A stretch of 64,000 nucleotides of DNA from Pseudomonas furukawaii (GCF_002355475.1 NZ_AP014862.1:5084001-5148000), one strand, 5' to 3'; shown: positions 53,220-62,472, counted from the first letter of the stretch. The notes: generated by a model not told the origin, from the letters alone. Numbers and translations are program-made.

Positions 53220-53810
53220 TCAGGCCCGGAGCAGGCGTTCCAGGCGGTCGACGAAGGCCTGCATGGGGGCGGTTCCGCCCGCCACCTTCAGGCGTGTCAG
53301 CACACCCTGCCAGGCATTGGTGATGAAGGCGGCCAGGTTGGCGCAATCTTCCTCGGCGGGCAGTTCACCAGCGGCCACGGCTTCCTCCAGGCAGGCCTGG
53401 AGGATGTCCACGGAGCCCTGGAGAAGACCGTCCACCTGCTCGCCGATGGCGGGCGACAGCTCGGCCATCTCGAAGCTCAGGCTGCCGATGAAGCAGTGGT
53501 ACTCGGGCTTCTCGCGACTGGAGAAGTGCGCCAGCAGGTCACGGTAGTAGCCGAGGATGCGCTGGCGAGGACTCAGGGCCGGGTTCCCCAGGGCCTGGGC
53601 GTAGCGCTCCAGGCGCGGCCGGTAGAGGTGCTCCAGGGCCTGCAGGGCGAAGTCTTCCTTGCTGGCGAAGTAGTGATAGAAGGAGCCCTTGGGAATGCCG
53701 GCGGCCTGGACGATTTCCTGCACCCCGGTGCCGTGATAGCCACGGCGCGTCATCACCTGGGAGCCCCTGGCGAGGATGAGGTCGCGCTTGTCGAGTCGGA
53801 TGCTGTTCAT
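53220..53810 (-). CDS. TetR-family repressor
   Basis: 196 residues. N-terminal TetR helix-turn-helix (about 10-57): ILARGSQVMTRRGYHGTGVQ and GIPKGSFYHYFASKEDFALQ. The C-terminal ligand domain is similar to NemR/AcuR-type regulators of reactive electrophiles. Adjacent to and cotranscribable with the old yellow enzyme, as nemR-nemA. The start MNSIRLDKRDL was chosen because upstream residues overlap the operator. Confidence 0.9.
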   Translation of the reverse strand: MNSIRLDKRDLILARGSQVMTRRGYHGTGVQEIVQAAGIPKGSFYHYFASKEDFALQALEHLYRPRLERYAQALGNPALSPRQRILGYYRDLLAHFSSREKPEYHCFIGSLSFEMAELSPAIGEQVDGLLQGSVDILQACLEEAVAAGELPAEEDCANLAAFITNAWQGVLTRLKVAGGTAPMQAFVDRLERLLRA

Positions 53811-53826
53811 GGCGGCGAGCATATGA

Positions 53827-53838
53827 CCGGTCGTCTCG
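53827..53838. promoter_or_regulatory. Candidate TetR operator before the TetR gene
   Basis: CCGGTCGTCTCG within ATGACCGGTCGT, whose GACCGGTC is a perfect palindrome, 17 nt upstream of the repressor ATG. It fits autoregulation. Confidence 0.5.
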
Positions 53839-53976
53839 CCCTGCACAGCACTATCCACCGCGCTGATCGCGCGCCACAAGCCAGGAGGTGATCGGTACCC
53901 TGAACGCGGGAGCCGGCGTGCTGGCGAACGACCGGCCTCGGGCGTTTCGCGGACGGTCAGGGAGGCGGCAGATCGC

Positions 53977-54459
53977 TCAGGCCAGGGCCTTCTCGACAGC
54001 CTGGATCAGGCCGGGATCGTCCGGCGCGGTGCGCGGCGAGAAGCGCGCCAGCACGCGGCCGTCCTTGCCCACCAGGAACTTCTCGAAATTCCAGGTGATG
54101 TCGCCGGGAAATTCCGCGCCCTCGCCCGCCAGCAGGCGATAGAGCGGATGACGCGCCGAGCCGTTGACCTCGATCTTGCTGCCCAGGGGGAAGGTCACCC
54201 CGTAGTTGAGGCTGCAGAATTCGCGGATCTCGTCCTCGCTGCCCGGCTCCTGCCCGGCGAACTGGTTGCAGGGCAGGCCCAGCACGGTGAAGCCCTTGTC
54301 CCGATACTGCTGGTAGAGCTTCTCAAGCCCGGCGTACTGGGGAGTCAGGCCGCACTTGGACGCAACGTTCACCACCAGCACCACTTGGCCCTTGTAGGGC
54401 GCCAACGGCAGATCCTGGCCGTCGAGCGCGCGCAGATTGAGGTCGTGAAAGGCACTCAT
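53977..54459 (-). CDS. Glutathione peroxidase family protein
   Basis: 160 residues. NVASKCGLTPQYAGLEKLY has the peroxidatic Cys36; GLPCNQFAGQEPG holds the Gln and the second Cys of thioredoxin-dependent types; WNFEKFLVGKDG has the conserved Trp. Cysteine (not selenocysteine) enzyme reducing hydroperoxides. Counterpart of PA0838. Confidence 0.93.
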   Translation of the reverse strand: MSAFHDLNLRALDGQDLPLAPYKGQVVLVVNVASKCGLTPQYAGLEKLYQQYRDKGFTVLGLPCNQFAGQEPGSEDEIREFCSLNYGVTFPLGSKIEVNGSARHPLYRLLAGEGAEFPGDITWNFEKFLVGKDGRVLARFSPRTAPDDPGLIQAVEKALA

Positions 54460-54500
54460 GACTGACTCCTCGAAGCATCTCAGGGGATTTCACAGCGGAC

Positions 54501-54526
54501 AAAAAAGGCGCCCCGGGGCGCCTTTT
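54501..54526 (-). terminator. Terminator after slyD
   Basis: Stem AAGGCGCC-CCGG-GGCGCCTT; on the minus strand it is followed by T6, on the plus strand by T4. It lies 62 nt beyond the slyD stop and before the gpx start. Confidence 0.82.
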
Positions 54527-54587
54527 CGGTTTTCTCAGCTTAGCAGCCGATTCGCGGTCTGCCGGGTCGGCAGTCGCGGACGACCGG

Positions 54588-55073
54588 TCAGTGATGGTGA
54601 CCGCCTTCGCCGTGGATGTGACCGTGGGCGATCTCTTCGTCGCTGGCCTCGCGAACGGTGACGACCTTCACCTTGAAGTTCAGGCGCTGGCCGGCCAGGG
54701 GGTGGTTGCCGTCGACGGTCACGTCGTCGCCGTCGATGTCGCGGATGGTGACGATCTGCATGCCGCCGTCCGGGCCGGAGGCGTGGAACTGCATGCCCAC
54801 TTCCAGCTGGTCCACGCCTTCGAACATGGCGCGGTTCAGGGTAGCCACCAGCTCGGCGCTGTACTCGCCATAGGCGTCTTCCGGCTCGATGGCGACGCTC
54901 AGTTCGTCACCGGCCTGCTTGCCTTCCAGTGCGCGCTCCAGACCGATGATGATGTTGCCGGCGCCGTGCAGATACACCAGCGGGGCGCCGCCGGCGGAGC
55001 TGTCGATCACCTCACCGGCGTCGTTGGTAAGGGTATAGTCGATGGACACGGCCTTGTTGGCGGCGATCAGCAT
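54588..55073 (-). CDS. slyD: FKBP-type peptidyl-prolyl isomerase SlyD
   Basis: 161 residues. FKBP halves (VSIDYTLTNDAGEVIDSSAG; GAGNIIIGLERALEGKQAGD) surround the insert-in-flap chaperone domain (about 70-130, FHASGPDGGMQIVTIRDIDG). The His-rich tail (EEIAHGHIHGEGGHHH) is the nickel-binding region, shorter than in E. coli. It acts in folding and metal handling. The ATG at 55073 fits the family start. Confidence 0.94.
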   Translation of the reverse strand: MLIAANKAVSIDYTLTNDAGEVIDSSAGGAPLVYLHGAGNIIIGLERALEGKQAGDELSVAIEPEDAYGEYSAELVATLNRAMFEGVDQLEVGMQFHASGPDGGMQIVTIRDIDGDDVTVDGNHPLAGQRLNFKVKVVTVREASDEEIAHGHIHGEGGHHH

Positions 55074-55092
55074 GGTGCGAGACCTTCTGGGA

Positions 55093-55368
55093 ATGAATGA
55101 TGAACGCAAAAGTTTAACCGCGCGGCCGGTCGATTGCGACCCGAACGCGGACAGACGGCCCCGAATTGTCGGCTACAGACAGGACGAAGACGGTCACTGG
55201 GTCGCCGTGCTTTCCTGCGGTCATACCCAGCACCTGCGCCATCAGCCACCCTGGCAATCGCGCCCCTGGGTGCTCGATCCCGAGCGCCGCGCCGCCCTGC
55301 TCGAGACGCCCTTCCCCTGTGGCTGGTGCGCCCAGGGACTGCCCCCCGAAACCACTGAGGAACCCTGA
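55093..55368 (+). CDS. DUF3565 domain protein
   Basis: 91 residues. The conserved core is [40 protein letters not shown] and PFPCGWC, with Cys/His likely to bind metal. The ATG at 55093 adds about 20 unconserved residues and lies only 19 nt from the divergent slyD start. True initiation may be nearer the core, though no better in-frame start codon is seen. Its stop overlaps the ackA ATG. Confidence 0.78.
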   Translation: MNDERKSLTARPVDCDPNADRRPRIVGYRQDEDGHWVAVLSCGHTQHLRHQPPWQSRPWVLDPERRAALLETPFPCGWCAQGLPPETTEEP

Positions 55369-56534
55369 TGCCGGCACGCAACATCCTGGTCATCCACGCC
55401 CGCAGGCACGTCCTGCGCTTCGCCCTGGTGAACGAGGCCCACAGCCGGTTCATGCTCCATGGCCGCGCCGAGGGGCTGGGCACCCGCAACGCGGAACTGC
55501 ACTGGCAGCGTGGCGGCGACAAGGACAGCCTGATGATCCCCAACGCCGACCACCGCGCCGCCCTCTCCCAACTGCTGCCCATCGTCCAGGGCGCCGCCGG
55601 CGGCAAGCTCCACGGCGTCGGCCACCATGTGCTGCACGGCGGCGAACTGTTCAGCGCCGCCTGCCGCATCGACGCCCAGGTGATTCGTCGCCTCCAGGCC
55701 CTGGCCCCGCTGGCGCCGCAGCAGATGCCCGCCAGCATCACCGGCATCGAGGCGGCCCTGCACCTGCTGCCCAACCTGCCCCACGTGGCGGTATTCGACA
55801 CCGCGTTCCACCAGAGCATGCCGGAACACGTCTACCGCCTGGCGCTGCCGGATGCCGTCTACCGCGAGCACGGCCTGCGCCGCTACGCCTTCCACGGCAA
55901 CAGCCACCGCTTCGTCAGCCACCGCGCCGCCGAACTGAGCGGACTCGCCAGCGGCGACAGCTGCTGGCTGTCGGCCCACCTGGGCGACCACGCGTCCGCC
56001 TGCGCCATCGTCAACGGCCAGAGCCTCGACGCCAGCATGAACCTGGTGATGGCCACCCGCAGCGGCGACATCGACCCGCACCTCTACACCCAGCTGCACC
56101 GCAGCCTCGGCTGGGACCTTGAGAAGATCGACCAGGTCCTGCGCCAGGAAAGCGGCCTGCTCGGACTTTCCGAACTGTCCGGAGACCTGCGCGCCCTGGA
56201 ACAGGCCCGTGAACAGGGCCACGCCGGCGCCACCCTGGCCATCGAGGTGTACTGCTATCGCCTGGCCAAGACACTGGCCGCCGTGGGCTGCGCCCTGCCC
56301 CGGCTGGACGGGCTGATCTTCACCGGCGAGATCGGCGAGAATTCCCCCCTCGTGCGCAGCCGCACGGTCGATCACCTGCGGCTGCTCAACCTGGCCCTCG
56401 ACACCCACGCCAACGCCCTCTGCGTGCGCGGCGTCGCCGGTCCCATCCACAAGCGCGGCCATCCGCGCGTGCTGGTGGTGCCGACCAACGAGGAACGCCA
56501 GATCGCCCTCGACACACTGGCCCTGCTTGCCTGA
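55368..56534 (+). CDS. ackA: Acetate kinase homolog, catalytic motifs degenerate
   Basis: 388 residues, full length and collinear with AckA. The normal enzyme makes acetyl phosphate from acetate and ATP. Here the P-loop-like NxGSSSxKF at the N-terminus reads [11 protein letters not shown] (catalytic Asn replaced by His, the three Ser lost). GHRVVHGG reads GHHVLHGG (Arg to His). LHNPANLQGI reads [10 protein letters not shown]. HLGNGxS reads HLGDHAS, and MGxTPLEGLVMGTRSGD is shortened to [28 protein letters not shown] and TNEER remain. The scaffold between motifs is otherwise ordinary AckA. It overlaps DUF3565 and precedes pta, the usual position. Probably catalytically inactive; frame and codon use are intact. 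Confidence 0.87.
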   Translation: MPARNILVIHARRHVLRFALVNEAHSRFMLHGRAEGLGTRNAELHWQRGGDKDSLMIPNADHRAALSQLLPIVQGAAGGKLHGVGHHVLHGGELFSAACRIDAQVIRRLQALAPLAPQQMPASITGIEAALHLLPNLPHVAVFDTAFHQSMPEHVYRLALPDAVYREHGLRRYAFHGNSHRFVSHRAAELSGLASGDSCWLSAHLGDHASACAIVNGQSLDASMNLVMATRSGDIDPHLYTQLHRSLGWDLEKIDQVLRQESGLLGLSELSGDLRALEQAREQGHAGATLAIEVYCYRLAKTLAAVGCALPRLDGLIFTGEIGENSPLVRSRTVDHLRLLNLALDTHANALCVRGVAGPIHKRGHPRVLVVPTNEERQIALDTLALLA

Positions 56535-56556
56535 ACCACCCTTGCCAAGGAGCCCC

Positions 56557-58596
56557 ATGCACTCGTTCTTCATTGCCCCCACCGGATTCGGCGTCGGCCT
56601 CACCTCCACCAGCCTGGGCCTGGTACGCGCCCTGGAACTCGCGGGGCTGAAGGTCGGCTTCCTCAAGCCCGTGGCCCAGAACCACCCGGGCGACCTCGGC
56701 CCGGAACGCTCCACCGAACTGGTGGCCCGTACCCACGGCCTGCAACCGCCGCGTCCCCTGGCCCAGTCCCAGGTGGAGCGGATGCTTGCCGACGGCCAAC
56801 TGGACGAACTGCTGGAGGAGATCACCGGACTCCATCGCCAGGCCGCCGAAGGCAAGGACGTGGTCATAGTCGAGGGCATGGTGCCCACGCGCCACGCCAG
56901 CTACGCCGCGCGGATCAACTTCCACCTGGCCCGCAGCCTCGACGCCGACGTGATCCTGGTGGCGGCCCCCGAGGACGAGAGCCTCGCCGAACTGTCCGAC
57001 CGGCTGGAGATCCAGGCCCAGCAGTTCGGCGGCCCGCGCGACCCGAAGGTGCTCGGGGTGATCCTCAACAAGGTGCGCGACACCGACTTCGCACAGCGTC
57101 TCAAAGAACAATCGCCACTGCTGCGGGGCAACGATTTCCGCGTACTGGGCAGCGTGCCCTGGCTGGACGAGCTGAACGCCCCGCGCACCCGCGACGTGGC
57201 CGACCTGCTGGACGCCCAGGTCATCAACGCCGGCGACTACGACCAACGCCGCGTGCAGAAGATCGTGGTGTGCGCGCGCACCGTGCCCAACACCGTGCAG
57301 CAGCTCAAGCCCGGCGTGCTGGTGGTGACCCCCGGCGACCGCGACGACATCATCCTCGCCGCCAGCCTGGCCTCCATGAATGGCGTGCCCCTGGCGGGCC
57401 TGCTGCTGTCCAGCGACATCCAGCCCGACCCGCGCACCCTGGAGCTCTGCCGGGGAGCCCTGCAGGGCGGCCTGCCGGTGCTCGGCGTCGCCACCGGCAC
57501 CTATGACACCGCCACCAACCTGAACCGGATGAACAAGGAAATCCCGGTGGACGACCGCGAGCGCGCGGAAAAGGTCACCGAGTTCGTCGCCCGCAACCTC
57601 GACCTGGACTGGCTGCGCGCCCGCTGCGGCGCCCCCCGCGACCAGCGCCTGTCGCCGCCGGCCTTCCGCCACCGGCTGATCCGCCAGGCGCAGCTCGCCG
57701 GCAAGCGCATCGTCCTTCCCGAGGGCAGCGAGCCCCGCACCGTGCAGGCGGCCGCCGCATGCCAGGCCCGCGGCATCGCCCAGTGCGTGCTGCTGGCCAA
57801 GCCCGAGGACGTGCGTGCCGTGGCCCGCGCTCAGGGCATCGAGCTGCCGGAGGGGCTGGAAATCCTCGACCCGGACCTGATCCGCGAACGCTACGTGCAA
57901 CCCATGGTGGAACTGCGCCAGAACAAGAGCCTGAACGCGCCCATGGCGGCGGCCCAACTGGAGGACACCGTGCTGCTGGGCACCATGATGCTCGCCCTGG
58001 ACGAGGTGGACGGACTGGTTTCAGGCGCCCTGCGACCGGCCGTCACCACCATTCGCCCGGCCCTGCAACTGATCAAGCCGGCTCCCGGCTACCGCATCGC
58101 GTCTTCGGTGTACCTGATGCTCAAGCCGGAGCAGGTGGTGATCTACGGCGACTGCGCGGTGAACCCGGAGCCGGACGCCCAGGGCCTGGCGGAGATCGCC
58201 CTGCAGAGCGCCGACTCCGCCGCCGCCCTCGGGATCGAGCCCCGCGTGGCGCTGATCGGCGACCCGGCCGATGCCACCCAGCGCGCCCGCGTCCGCGAAG
58301 CCCTCGACCTGGTGCGAAGCGCCCGCCCCGGTCTCGCGGTGGAAGGTCCCCTGCCCTACGCCAGCGCCTGCGAGGGTGAAACCACGGTGTTCGTCTTCCC
58401 CGACCTCGCCAGCGGCGACGCCGCCTGGAAGGACGCACAGCAGGCCAACCCGGCGGTCAACGGCGGCCTGATGCTCCAGGGCCTGCGCAAACCGGTGAAC
58501 GACCTGCCGCGCAACGTGCAGGTGGACGACATCATCCACACCATCGCCCTGACGGCGATCCAGGCCACGGCCGGCGGGGAGGCCCGGAACGGCTGA
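56557..58596 (+). CDS. pta: Phosphate acetyltransferase homolog, active-site motifs degenerate
   Basis: 679 residues. The N-terminal BioD-like domain (APTGFGVGLTSTSLGLVRAL; KDVVIVEGMVPTRHASYAA) and the DRTGG-like middle (GDRDDIILAASLASMNGVPL) are normal. In the C-terminal catalytic domain, the conserved SGAxHTTAxTIRP reads SGALRPAVTTIRP. The SYSTGxSGxGxDVxKV loop carrying the catalytic Ser is replaced by GDPADATQRARV. The SKAPNSPVAG segment is deleted, and DLNTGNTTYKAVQR reads DLASGDAAWKDAQQ. YGDCAVNPEP, GLMLQGLRKPVNDL and the ending are kept. Follows ackA after 22 nt with an AAGGAG site. Catalysis seems unlikely. Confidence 0.88.
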   Translation: MHSFFIAPTGFGVGLTSTSLGLVRALELAGLKVGFLKPVAQNHPGDLGPERSTELVARTHGLQPPRPLAQSQVERMLADGQLDELLEEITGLHRQAAEGKDVVIVEGMVPTRHASYAARINFHLARSLDADVILVAAPEDESLAELSDRLEIQAQQFGGPRDPKVLGVILNKVRDTDFAQRLKEQSPLLRGNDFRVLGSVPWLDELNAPRTRDVADLLDAQVINAGDYDQRRVQKIVVCARTVPNTVQQLKPGVLVVTPGDRDDIILAASLASMNGVPLAGLLLSSDIQPDPRTLELCRGALQGGLPVLGVATGTYDTATNLNRMNKEIPVDDRERAEKVTEFVARNLDLDWLRARCGAPRDQRLSPPAFRHRLIRQAQLAGKRIVLPEGSEPRTVQAAAACQARGIAQCVLLAKPEDVRAVARAQGIELPEGLEILDPDLIRERYVQPMVELRQNKSLNAPMAAAQLEDTVLLGTMMLALDEVDGLVSGALRPAVTTIRPALQLIKPAPGYRIASSVYLMLKPEQVVIYGDCAVNPEPDAQGLAEIALQSADSAAALGIEPRVALIGDPADATQRARVREALDLVRSARPGLAVEGPLPYASACEGETTVFVFPDLASGDAAWKDAQQANPAVNGGLMLQGLRKPVNDLPRNVQVDDIIHTIALTAIQATAGGEARNG

Positions 58597-58932
58597 GCCC
58601 CGCCTTAGGACCGAGCTCGCTCGCGAACCCATCCCCACCATTCGCCGGCAAGCCGGCTCCTACACGACCAGGTTCCGCTGTAGGAGCGAGCTTGCTCGCG
58701 AACCGAGTCGCACCATTCGCCGGCAAGCCGGCTCCTACTAGGAGCGAGCGTGCTCGCAAAGGTCGCCCCGGTGTTCCCGGCTCCCTCGACCCGCCGGTCA
58801 CCCTTTGCGCTTGCAGTTGAGTGAACAACCGTTACCCTTTGCCGCCAGAACAGGCTCGCGGCCAGGGATCGCGGCGGGCCAGTCCATAACGAGGTGGCCT
58901 CGACCACCCCACGGTGAGGCTCCATCCCTTTC
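58597..58932. other. Gap of 336 nt after pta, occupied by a REP cluster
   Basis: The first half (58608-58760) is an array of REP elements. The second half carries the promoter region of the acyltransferase gene; no gene is visible. Confidence 0.7.
58608..58760. repeat. REP/BIME cluster
   Basis: Alternating elements of two palindromic types. TTCGCCGGCAAGCCGGCTCC occurs at 58641 and 58716. GAGCGAGCTTGCTCGCGAA occurs at 58683, with variants at 58611 (GAGCTCGCTCGCGAA) and 58742 (GAGCGAGCGTGCTCGC). Neighbouring units are in opposite orientation, sharing CTCCTAC/GTAGGAG ends, the structure of a Pseudomonas BIME. It may protect or terminate the pta mRNA. Confidence 0.88.
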
Positions 58933-59838
58933 ATGCTCAGTTTCCTCCCCCACTCCCTGCGCGGCGCACTGGCGGCGCTGTTGCTGGCCCTCAACACCCT
59001 GTTCTGGTGCTGGCCGCTGTTCGCCGTCACCCTGCTCAAGCTGCTGCTGCCGTTCCGCTTCGCCAAGGGATTTCTCGGCTGGGCGCCGGCGGCCATCGCC
59101 GAGGCCTGGATCAGTTGCAACAAGCTGTGGATGCGCCTGGTGCGGAATACCCGCTGGGACGTGAAGGGGCTCGACGGCCTGGACTACCAGCACAGCTACC
59201 TGGTGACCAGCAACCACCAGAGCTGGGTGGACATCCTGGTCCTGCAGTACCTGCTCAACCGCCGCACCCGGCTGCTGCGCTTCTTCCTCAAGCAGGAGCT
59301 GATCTGGGTACCGGTGATCGGGCTGTGCTGGTGGGCCCTGGATTTCCCCTTCATGAAGCGCTACTCCAAGGCCTACCTGGCCAGGCACCCGGAGAAGCAG
59401 GGCAAGGACCTGGAAACCACCCGCCGGACCTGCGCCAGGTTCCGTGACAATCCGGTGGGCATCTTCAACTTCCTCGAAGGCACCCGCTTCACGCCCGACA
59501 AGCACCGGCAGCAGGGATCGCCCTTCCGCTACCTGCTGAAACCCAAGGCCGGTGGCGTGGCCTTCGTGCTGGACGCCATGGGCGAGCAGCTCGACGCCCT
59601 GGTGAACGTCACCCTGCACTACCCCGACGGCAACCCGAGCTTCTGGACCCTGCTGAGCGGCCGCCTGCGGTCAGTGGTGGTGCGGATCGAACCGCTGGAC
59701 ATCCCCCCGGAGTTCATCGGCAAGAGCTACGACCAGGACGCGGAGTACCGCCTGGCCTTCCAGCAGTGGGTCAACCAGCTCTGGGAAGCCAAGGACGCCC
59801 AACTGGCGGACCTGCACCGGCAGTTCCCCCCGGCCTGA
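58933..59838 (+). CDS. Lysophospholipid acyltransferase family protein (PlsC/YihG-like)
   Basis: 301 residues. An N-terminal membrane anchor (about 10-40) precedes the acyltransferase motifs TSNHQSWVDILVLQ (HX4D), FFLKQELIWVPVIG, FLEGTRFTP, and a later basic region. The YihG-type group makes phosphatidic acid with polyunsaturated acyl chains in some bacteria. Matches the position of PA0834. Good terminator follows. Confidence 0.88.
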   Translation: MLSFLPHSLRGALAALLLALNTLFWCWPLFAVTLLKLLLPFRFAKGFLGWAPAAIAEAWISCNKLWMRLVRNTRWDVKGLDGLDYQHSYLVTSNHQSWVDILVLQYLLNRRTRLLRFFLKQELIWVPVIGLCWWALDFPFMKRYSKAYLARHPEKQGKDLETTRRTCARFRDNPVGIFNFLEGTRFTPDKHRQQGSPFRYLLKPKAGGVAFVLDAMGEQLDALVNVTLHYPDGNPSFWTLLSGRLRSVVVRIEPLDIPPEFIGKSYDQDAEYRLAFQQWVNQLWEAKDAQLADLHRQFPPA

Positions 59839-59843
59839 TACGC

Positions 59844-59871
59844 AAAAGCCCCGTCGTTCGACGGGGCTTTT
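59844..59871. terminator. Bidirectional terminator after the acyltransferase gene
   Basis: AAAAGCCCCGTCG-T-TCGACGGGGCTTTT, 11-12-bp stem with A4/T4, between converging genes. Confidence 0.9.
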
Positions 59872-59886
59872 GCTTGAGCGCCGGGC

Positions 59887-60201
59887 TCAGGACGTCTGGA
59901 TCACCTCGTCCACCTGCAGCAGCGGTGCCAGGTTGGTGTAGTTTGAAATGTCGGCGCTGATCTCGTCCCCGTTCAGCTCAAGGGTCTCGCGCAGCTCCTC
60001 CACCGAGAGCACCCAGATGTTGGCCATGCAGATGAACGGCGCCACGGCACCGTCGACGGCGGCAAGCCCCTTGCGTATCTCGACCTTCACCAGGTTTTCG
60101 CCGATGAGGCGGGCCAGCAGTGGAATGTGCTCCTCGCAGTAATAGGTGAAGTCGAACTTGGCGCCCGGAGCGTTCGGATACGCCACAACGAAGCAGTACA
60201 T
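59887..60201 (-). CDS. EthD-family ferredoxin-like protein
   Basis: 104 residues of the dimeric alpha/beta-barrel EthD family: YPNAPGAKFDFTYYCEEHIP near the start (with the YYxxxHxP pattern) and ISADISNYTNLAPLLQVDEV at the end. Related proteins help degrade ethers or form polyketides; here no partner is present, so function is unknown. Confidence 0.82.
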   Translation of the reverse strand: MYCFVVAYPNAPGAKFDFTYYCEEHIPLLARLIGENLVKVEIRKGLAAVDGAVAPFICMANIWVLSVEELRETLELNGDEISADISNYTNLAPLLQVDEVIQTS

Positions 60202-60309
60202 GGAGCCTCCTTTTCACGACAGGCCGCAGGCGTGATCCCCGCAACCCCTTCTGGCCAGTGTAGGCCCGCTTTGCGCCCATGCATGCTGGCCCTCTGCCGC
60301 TTTCCGCCG

Positions 60310-62472
60310 TCAGGTGCTGGTGAGCACCGCCGGGGCTCGCAGCGCTCCCCAGTCCACCACGCCGGGGAAGGCCTCGGCCTTGGCCACAGGCAGTCCCGGC
60401 GCCACCAGGAACCCCTGCATGAAGGTGCAACCGTGCGCCAGCAGCCAGTCCCGCTGGGCGAGGGTCTCCACACCCTCGGCGATGACCTCCAGGCCCAGGT
60501 GCCGCCCCAGGTCGATGATGGTGCTGACCACCGCGGCGTCCCGTGGCGAGTCGAGCATGTTGGCGACGAACAGGCGGTCGATCTTCAGGGTGTCCAGCTC
60601 GAAGTGACGCAGGTAGGCCAGGGACGAATAACCCGTGCCGAAGTCGTCGATGGCGATGCGCACGCCGAGTTCGCGCAGTTGGCGAAGCTGCTCGCGGGTC
60701 AGCTCCAGGTCCTGCATCAGGGCGCTTTCGGTGACTTCCACCTCCAGTTGCTGGGGCGGCAGGGCGAATGCCTCCAGCACCCGGCGCAGGTCATCCACCA
60801 GCTGCGGCATGCCGAATTGCACCGGGCTGACATTGAGGCTGATCACCAGGTCATCGCCGAAGCGTGGCCGCCAGGCGCTGCACTGGCTGGCGCCCTCGCG
60901 CAGGACCCAGTCCCCCAGGCGGTTGATCAGGCGGGTTTCCTCCAGAAGCGGGATGAAGACATTGGGGGCGACGGTGCCCGCCACCCGGTGCTCCCAGCGC
61001 AGCAAGGCCTCGAAGCCCCGCAGGCGCCCCGTTTCCAGGTGGATCTGGGGCTGGTAGACCAGGTGGAAGTCCTTGTTCTCGATGGCGTTGCGCAGGCTCT
61101 CTTCGAGCATCAGGCGCGAGCGGGCGCGGCCATTCATTTCCGGCGAGTAGAAGCGGTACTGCTGGCGGCCGGCGCGCTTGGCCTCGTACATGGCGATGTC
61201 CGCCGCCCGCAGCAGGCCGTCCACCGACTGGCCGCATTCGGGGAAGCAGGCGATGCCGACGCTGGCCCCGAGGGTGACGTCGATCCCCTCGATGCGATGA
61301 CGGACCGACACCAGCTCGATGAGCTTTTCCGCCACCCGCGCGGCATCCTCCGGGTGCTCCAGTTCGTCCAGCAGCGCGGTGAACTCGTCGCCGCCCATGC
61401 GGGCCAGGATGTCGTAGGGGCGCAGGCAGTGCTTCAACTGCTCGGCCACCCGCCGCAGCACCCGGTCGCCGGCCTCGTGCCCCAGGGAATCGTTGATCAG
61501 CTTGAACCCGTCCAGGTCCAGGTAGAGCACCGCCATGCGCCGGCCATTGCGCTCGATGCGTGCCAGGGACGCCTCGAGCGACTGGTGGAACCCCCGCCGG
61601 TTGAGCAGGCCGGTCAGGGCGTCGGTGATGGCCTGGGATTCCAGCTGGGCGTGGAGCTGGCGAACCACCGACATGTCCAGGGCGATGACCACCATGGAGC
61701 GCTGCAGGCGCGGCAGGGGCGAGGATGACAGGGCCACCGGCAGGCGCTCGCCACTGAAGGTGTTCAGGCTGGCGTCGTGCAAGCGGTAGGTCTGTCCCTG
61801 TCGCCAATGCCGGAAGAACGTCGAATCTCGCCACTCGCGCCCCACCTCGGGGTGGCCGATCAGGTCCAGCAGCGGCGAGCCCTCCAGGTCGGCCACCGAG
61901 CCCTGGAGCATCTGCGCCATGGCCGGGTTGGCGAAGCTGATGAGGCCGTCCTCGCCGACCACCAGGATGCCCTCGGCGGCGTTCTCCAGCACCGAGGCAT
62001 TGAAGGCCCGCGCGCTGTCCAGTTGCTGGCTCAGTTGCAGGAGGTCACGGCGGTTGCGCTCGTGGGCCAGCAGAGACTGGATCTTGTGCCGCAGCACCTG
62101 GGGGTCGAAGGGCTTGAGGATGAAGTCCACCGCGCCGGAGGAATAACCGCGCAACACCGCGTCCTGGGTGTGGGCGATGGCGGAAATGAAGATGATCGGC
62201 GTGTAGCGGGTCAGCGGGCTCGAGCGCATCAGCCTGGCCACTTCGAAGCCGTCCATGCGCGGCATCTGCACGTCCAGCAGCACCAGCCCCACTTCCTCCT
62301 CCAGCAGGCACTGCAGCGCGGCCTCACCCGAGTCCACGGTACGCACCTGCCATTCGCCGTCGTCCAGCAGCGCCTCCATGGCGACGAGGTTTTCCTGGCG
62401 ATCGTCCACCACCAGCAGGATGCTGGAGGCGGATTGTTGCTTAGGCTGCGGGCGCGCCATGGCGACCTCCAT
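60310..62472 (-). CDS. Response regulator with PAS, GGDEF and EAL domains
   Basis: 720 residues. Receiver domain (about 15-135) with D67 (LVLLDVQMPRMDG), PAS domain (about 150-270), GGDEF domain (about 285-445; active-site MGGDEF intact, with LGASVGIACFP), and EAL domain (about 460-705; GFEALLRW, NVSPVQFG, IDDFGTGYSSL, DRLFV, AEGVET). Both c-di-GMP domains look complete, so synthesis, hydrolysis, or one with the other as sensor are all possible. It overlaps the upstream hybrid kinase gene by 32 nt, which is thus its likely phosphodonor. An alternative start is the ATG at 62460. Confidence 0.92.
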   Translation of the reverse strand: MEVAMARPQPKQQSASSILLVVDDRQENLVAMEALLDDGEWQVRTVDSGEAALQCLLEEEVGLVLLDVQMPRMDGFEVARLMRSSPLTRYTPIIFISAIAHTQDAVLRGYSSGAVDFILKPFDPQVLRHKIQSLLAHERNRRDLLQLSQQLDSARAFNASVLENAAEGILVVGEDGLISFANPAMAQMLQGSVADLEGSPLLDLIGHPEVGREWRDSTFFRHWRQGQTYRLHDASLNTFSGERLPVALSSSPLPRLQRSMVVIALDMSVVRQLHAQLESQAITDALTGLLNRRGFHQSLEASLARIERNGRRMAVLYLDLDGFKLINDSLGHEAGDRVLRRVAEQLKHCLRPYDILARMGGDEFTALLDELEHPEDAARVAEKLIELVSVRHRIEGIDVTLGASVGIACFPECGQSVDGLLRAADIAMYEAKRAGRQQYRFYSPEMNGRARSRLMLEESLRNAIENKDFHLVYQPQIHLETGRLRGFEALLRWEHRVAGTVAPNVFIPLLEETRLINRLGDWVLREGASQCSAWRPRFGDDLVISLNVSPVQFGMPQLVDDLRRVLEAFALPPQQLEVEVTESALMQDLELTREQLRQLRELGVRIAIDDFGTGYSSLAYLRHFELDTLKIDRLFVANMLDSPRDAAVVSTIIDLGRHLGLEVIAEGVETLAQRDWLLAHGCTFMQGFLVAPGLPVAKAEAFPGVVDWGALRAPAVLTST

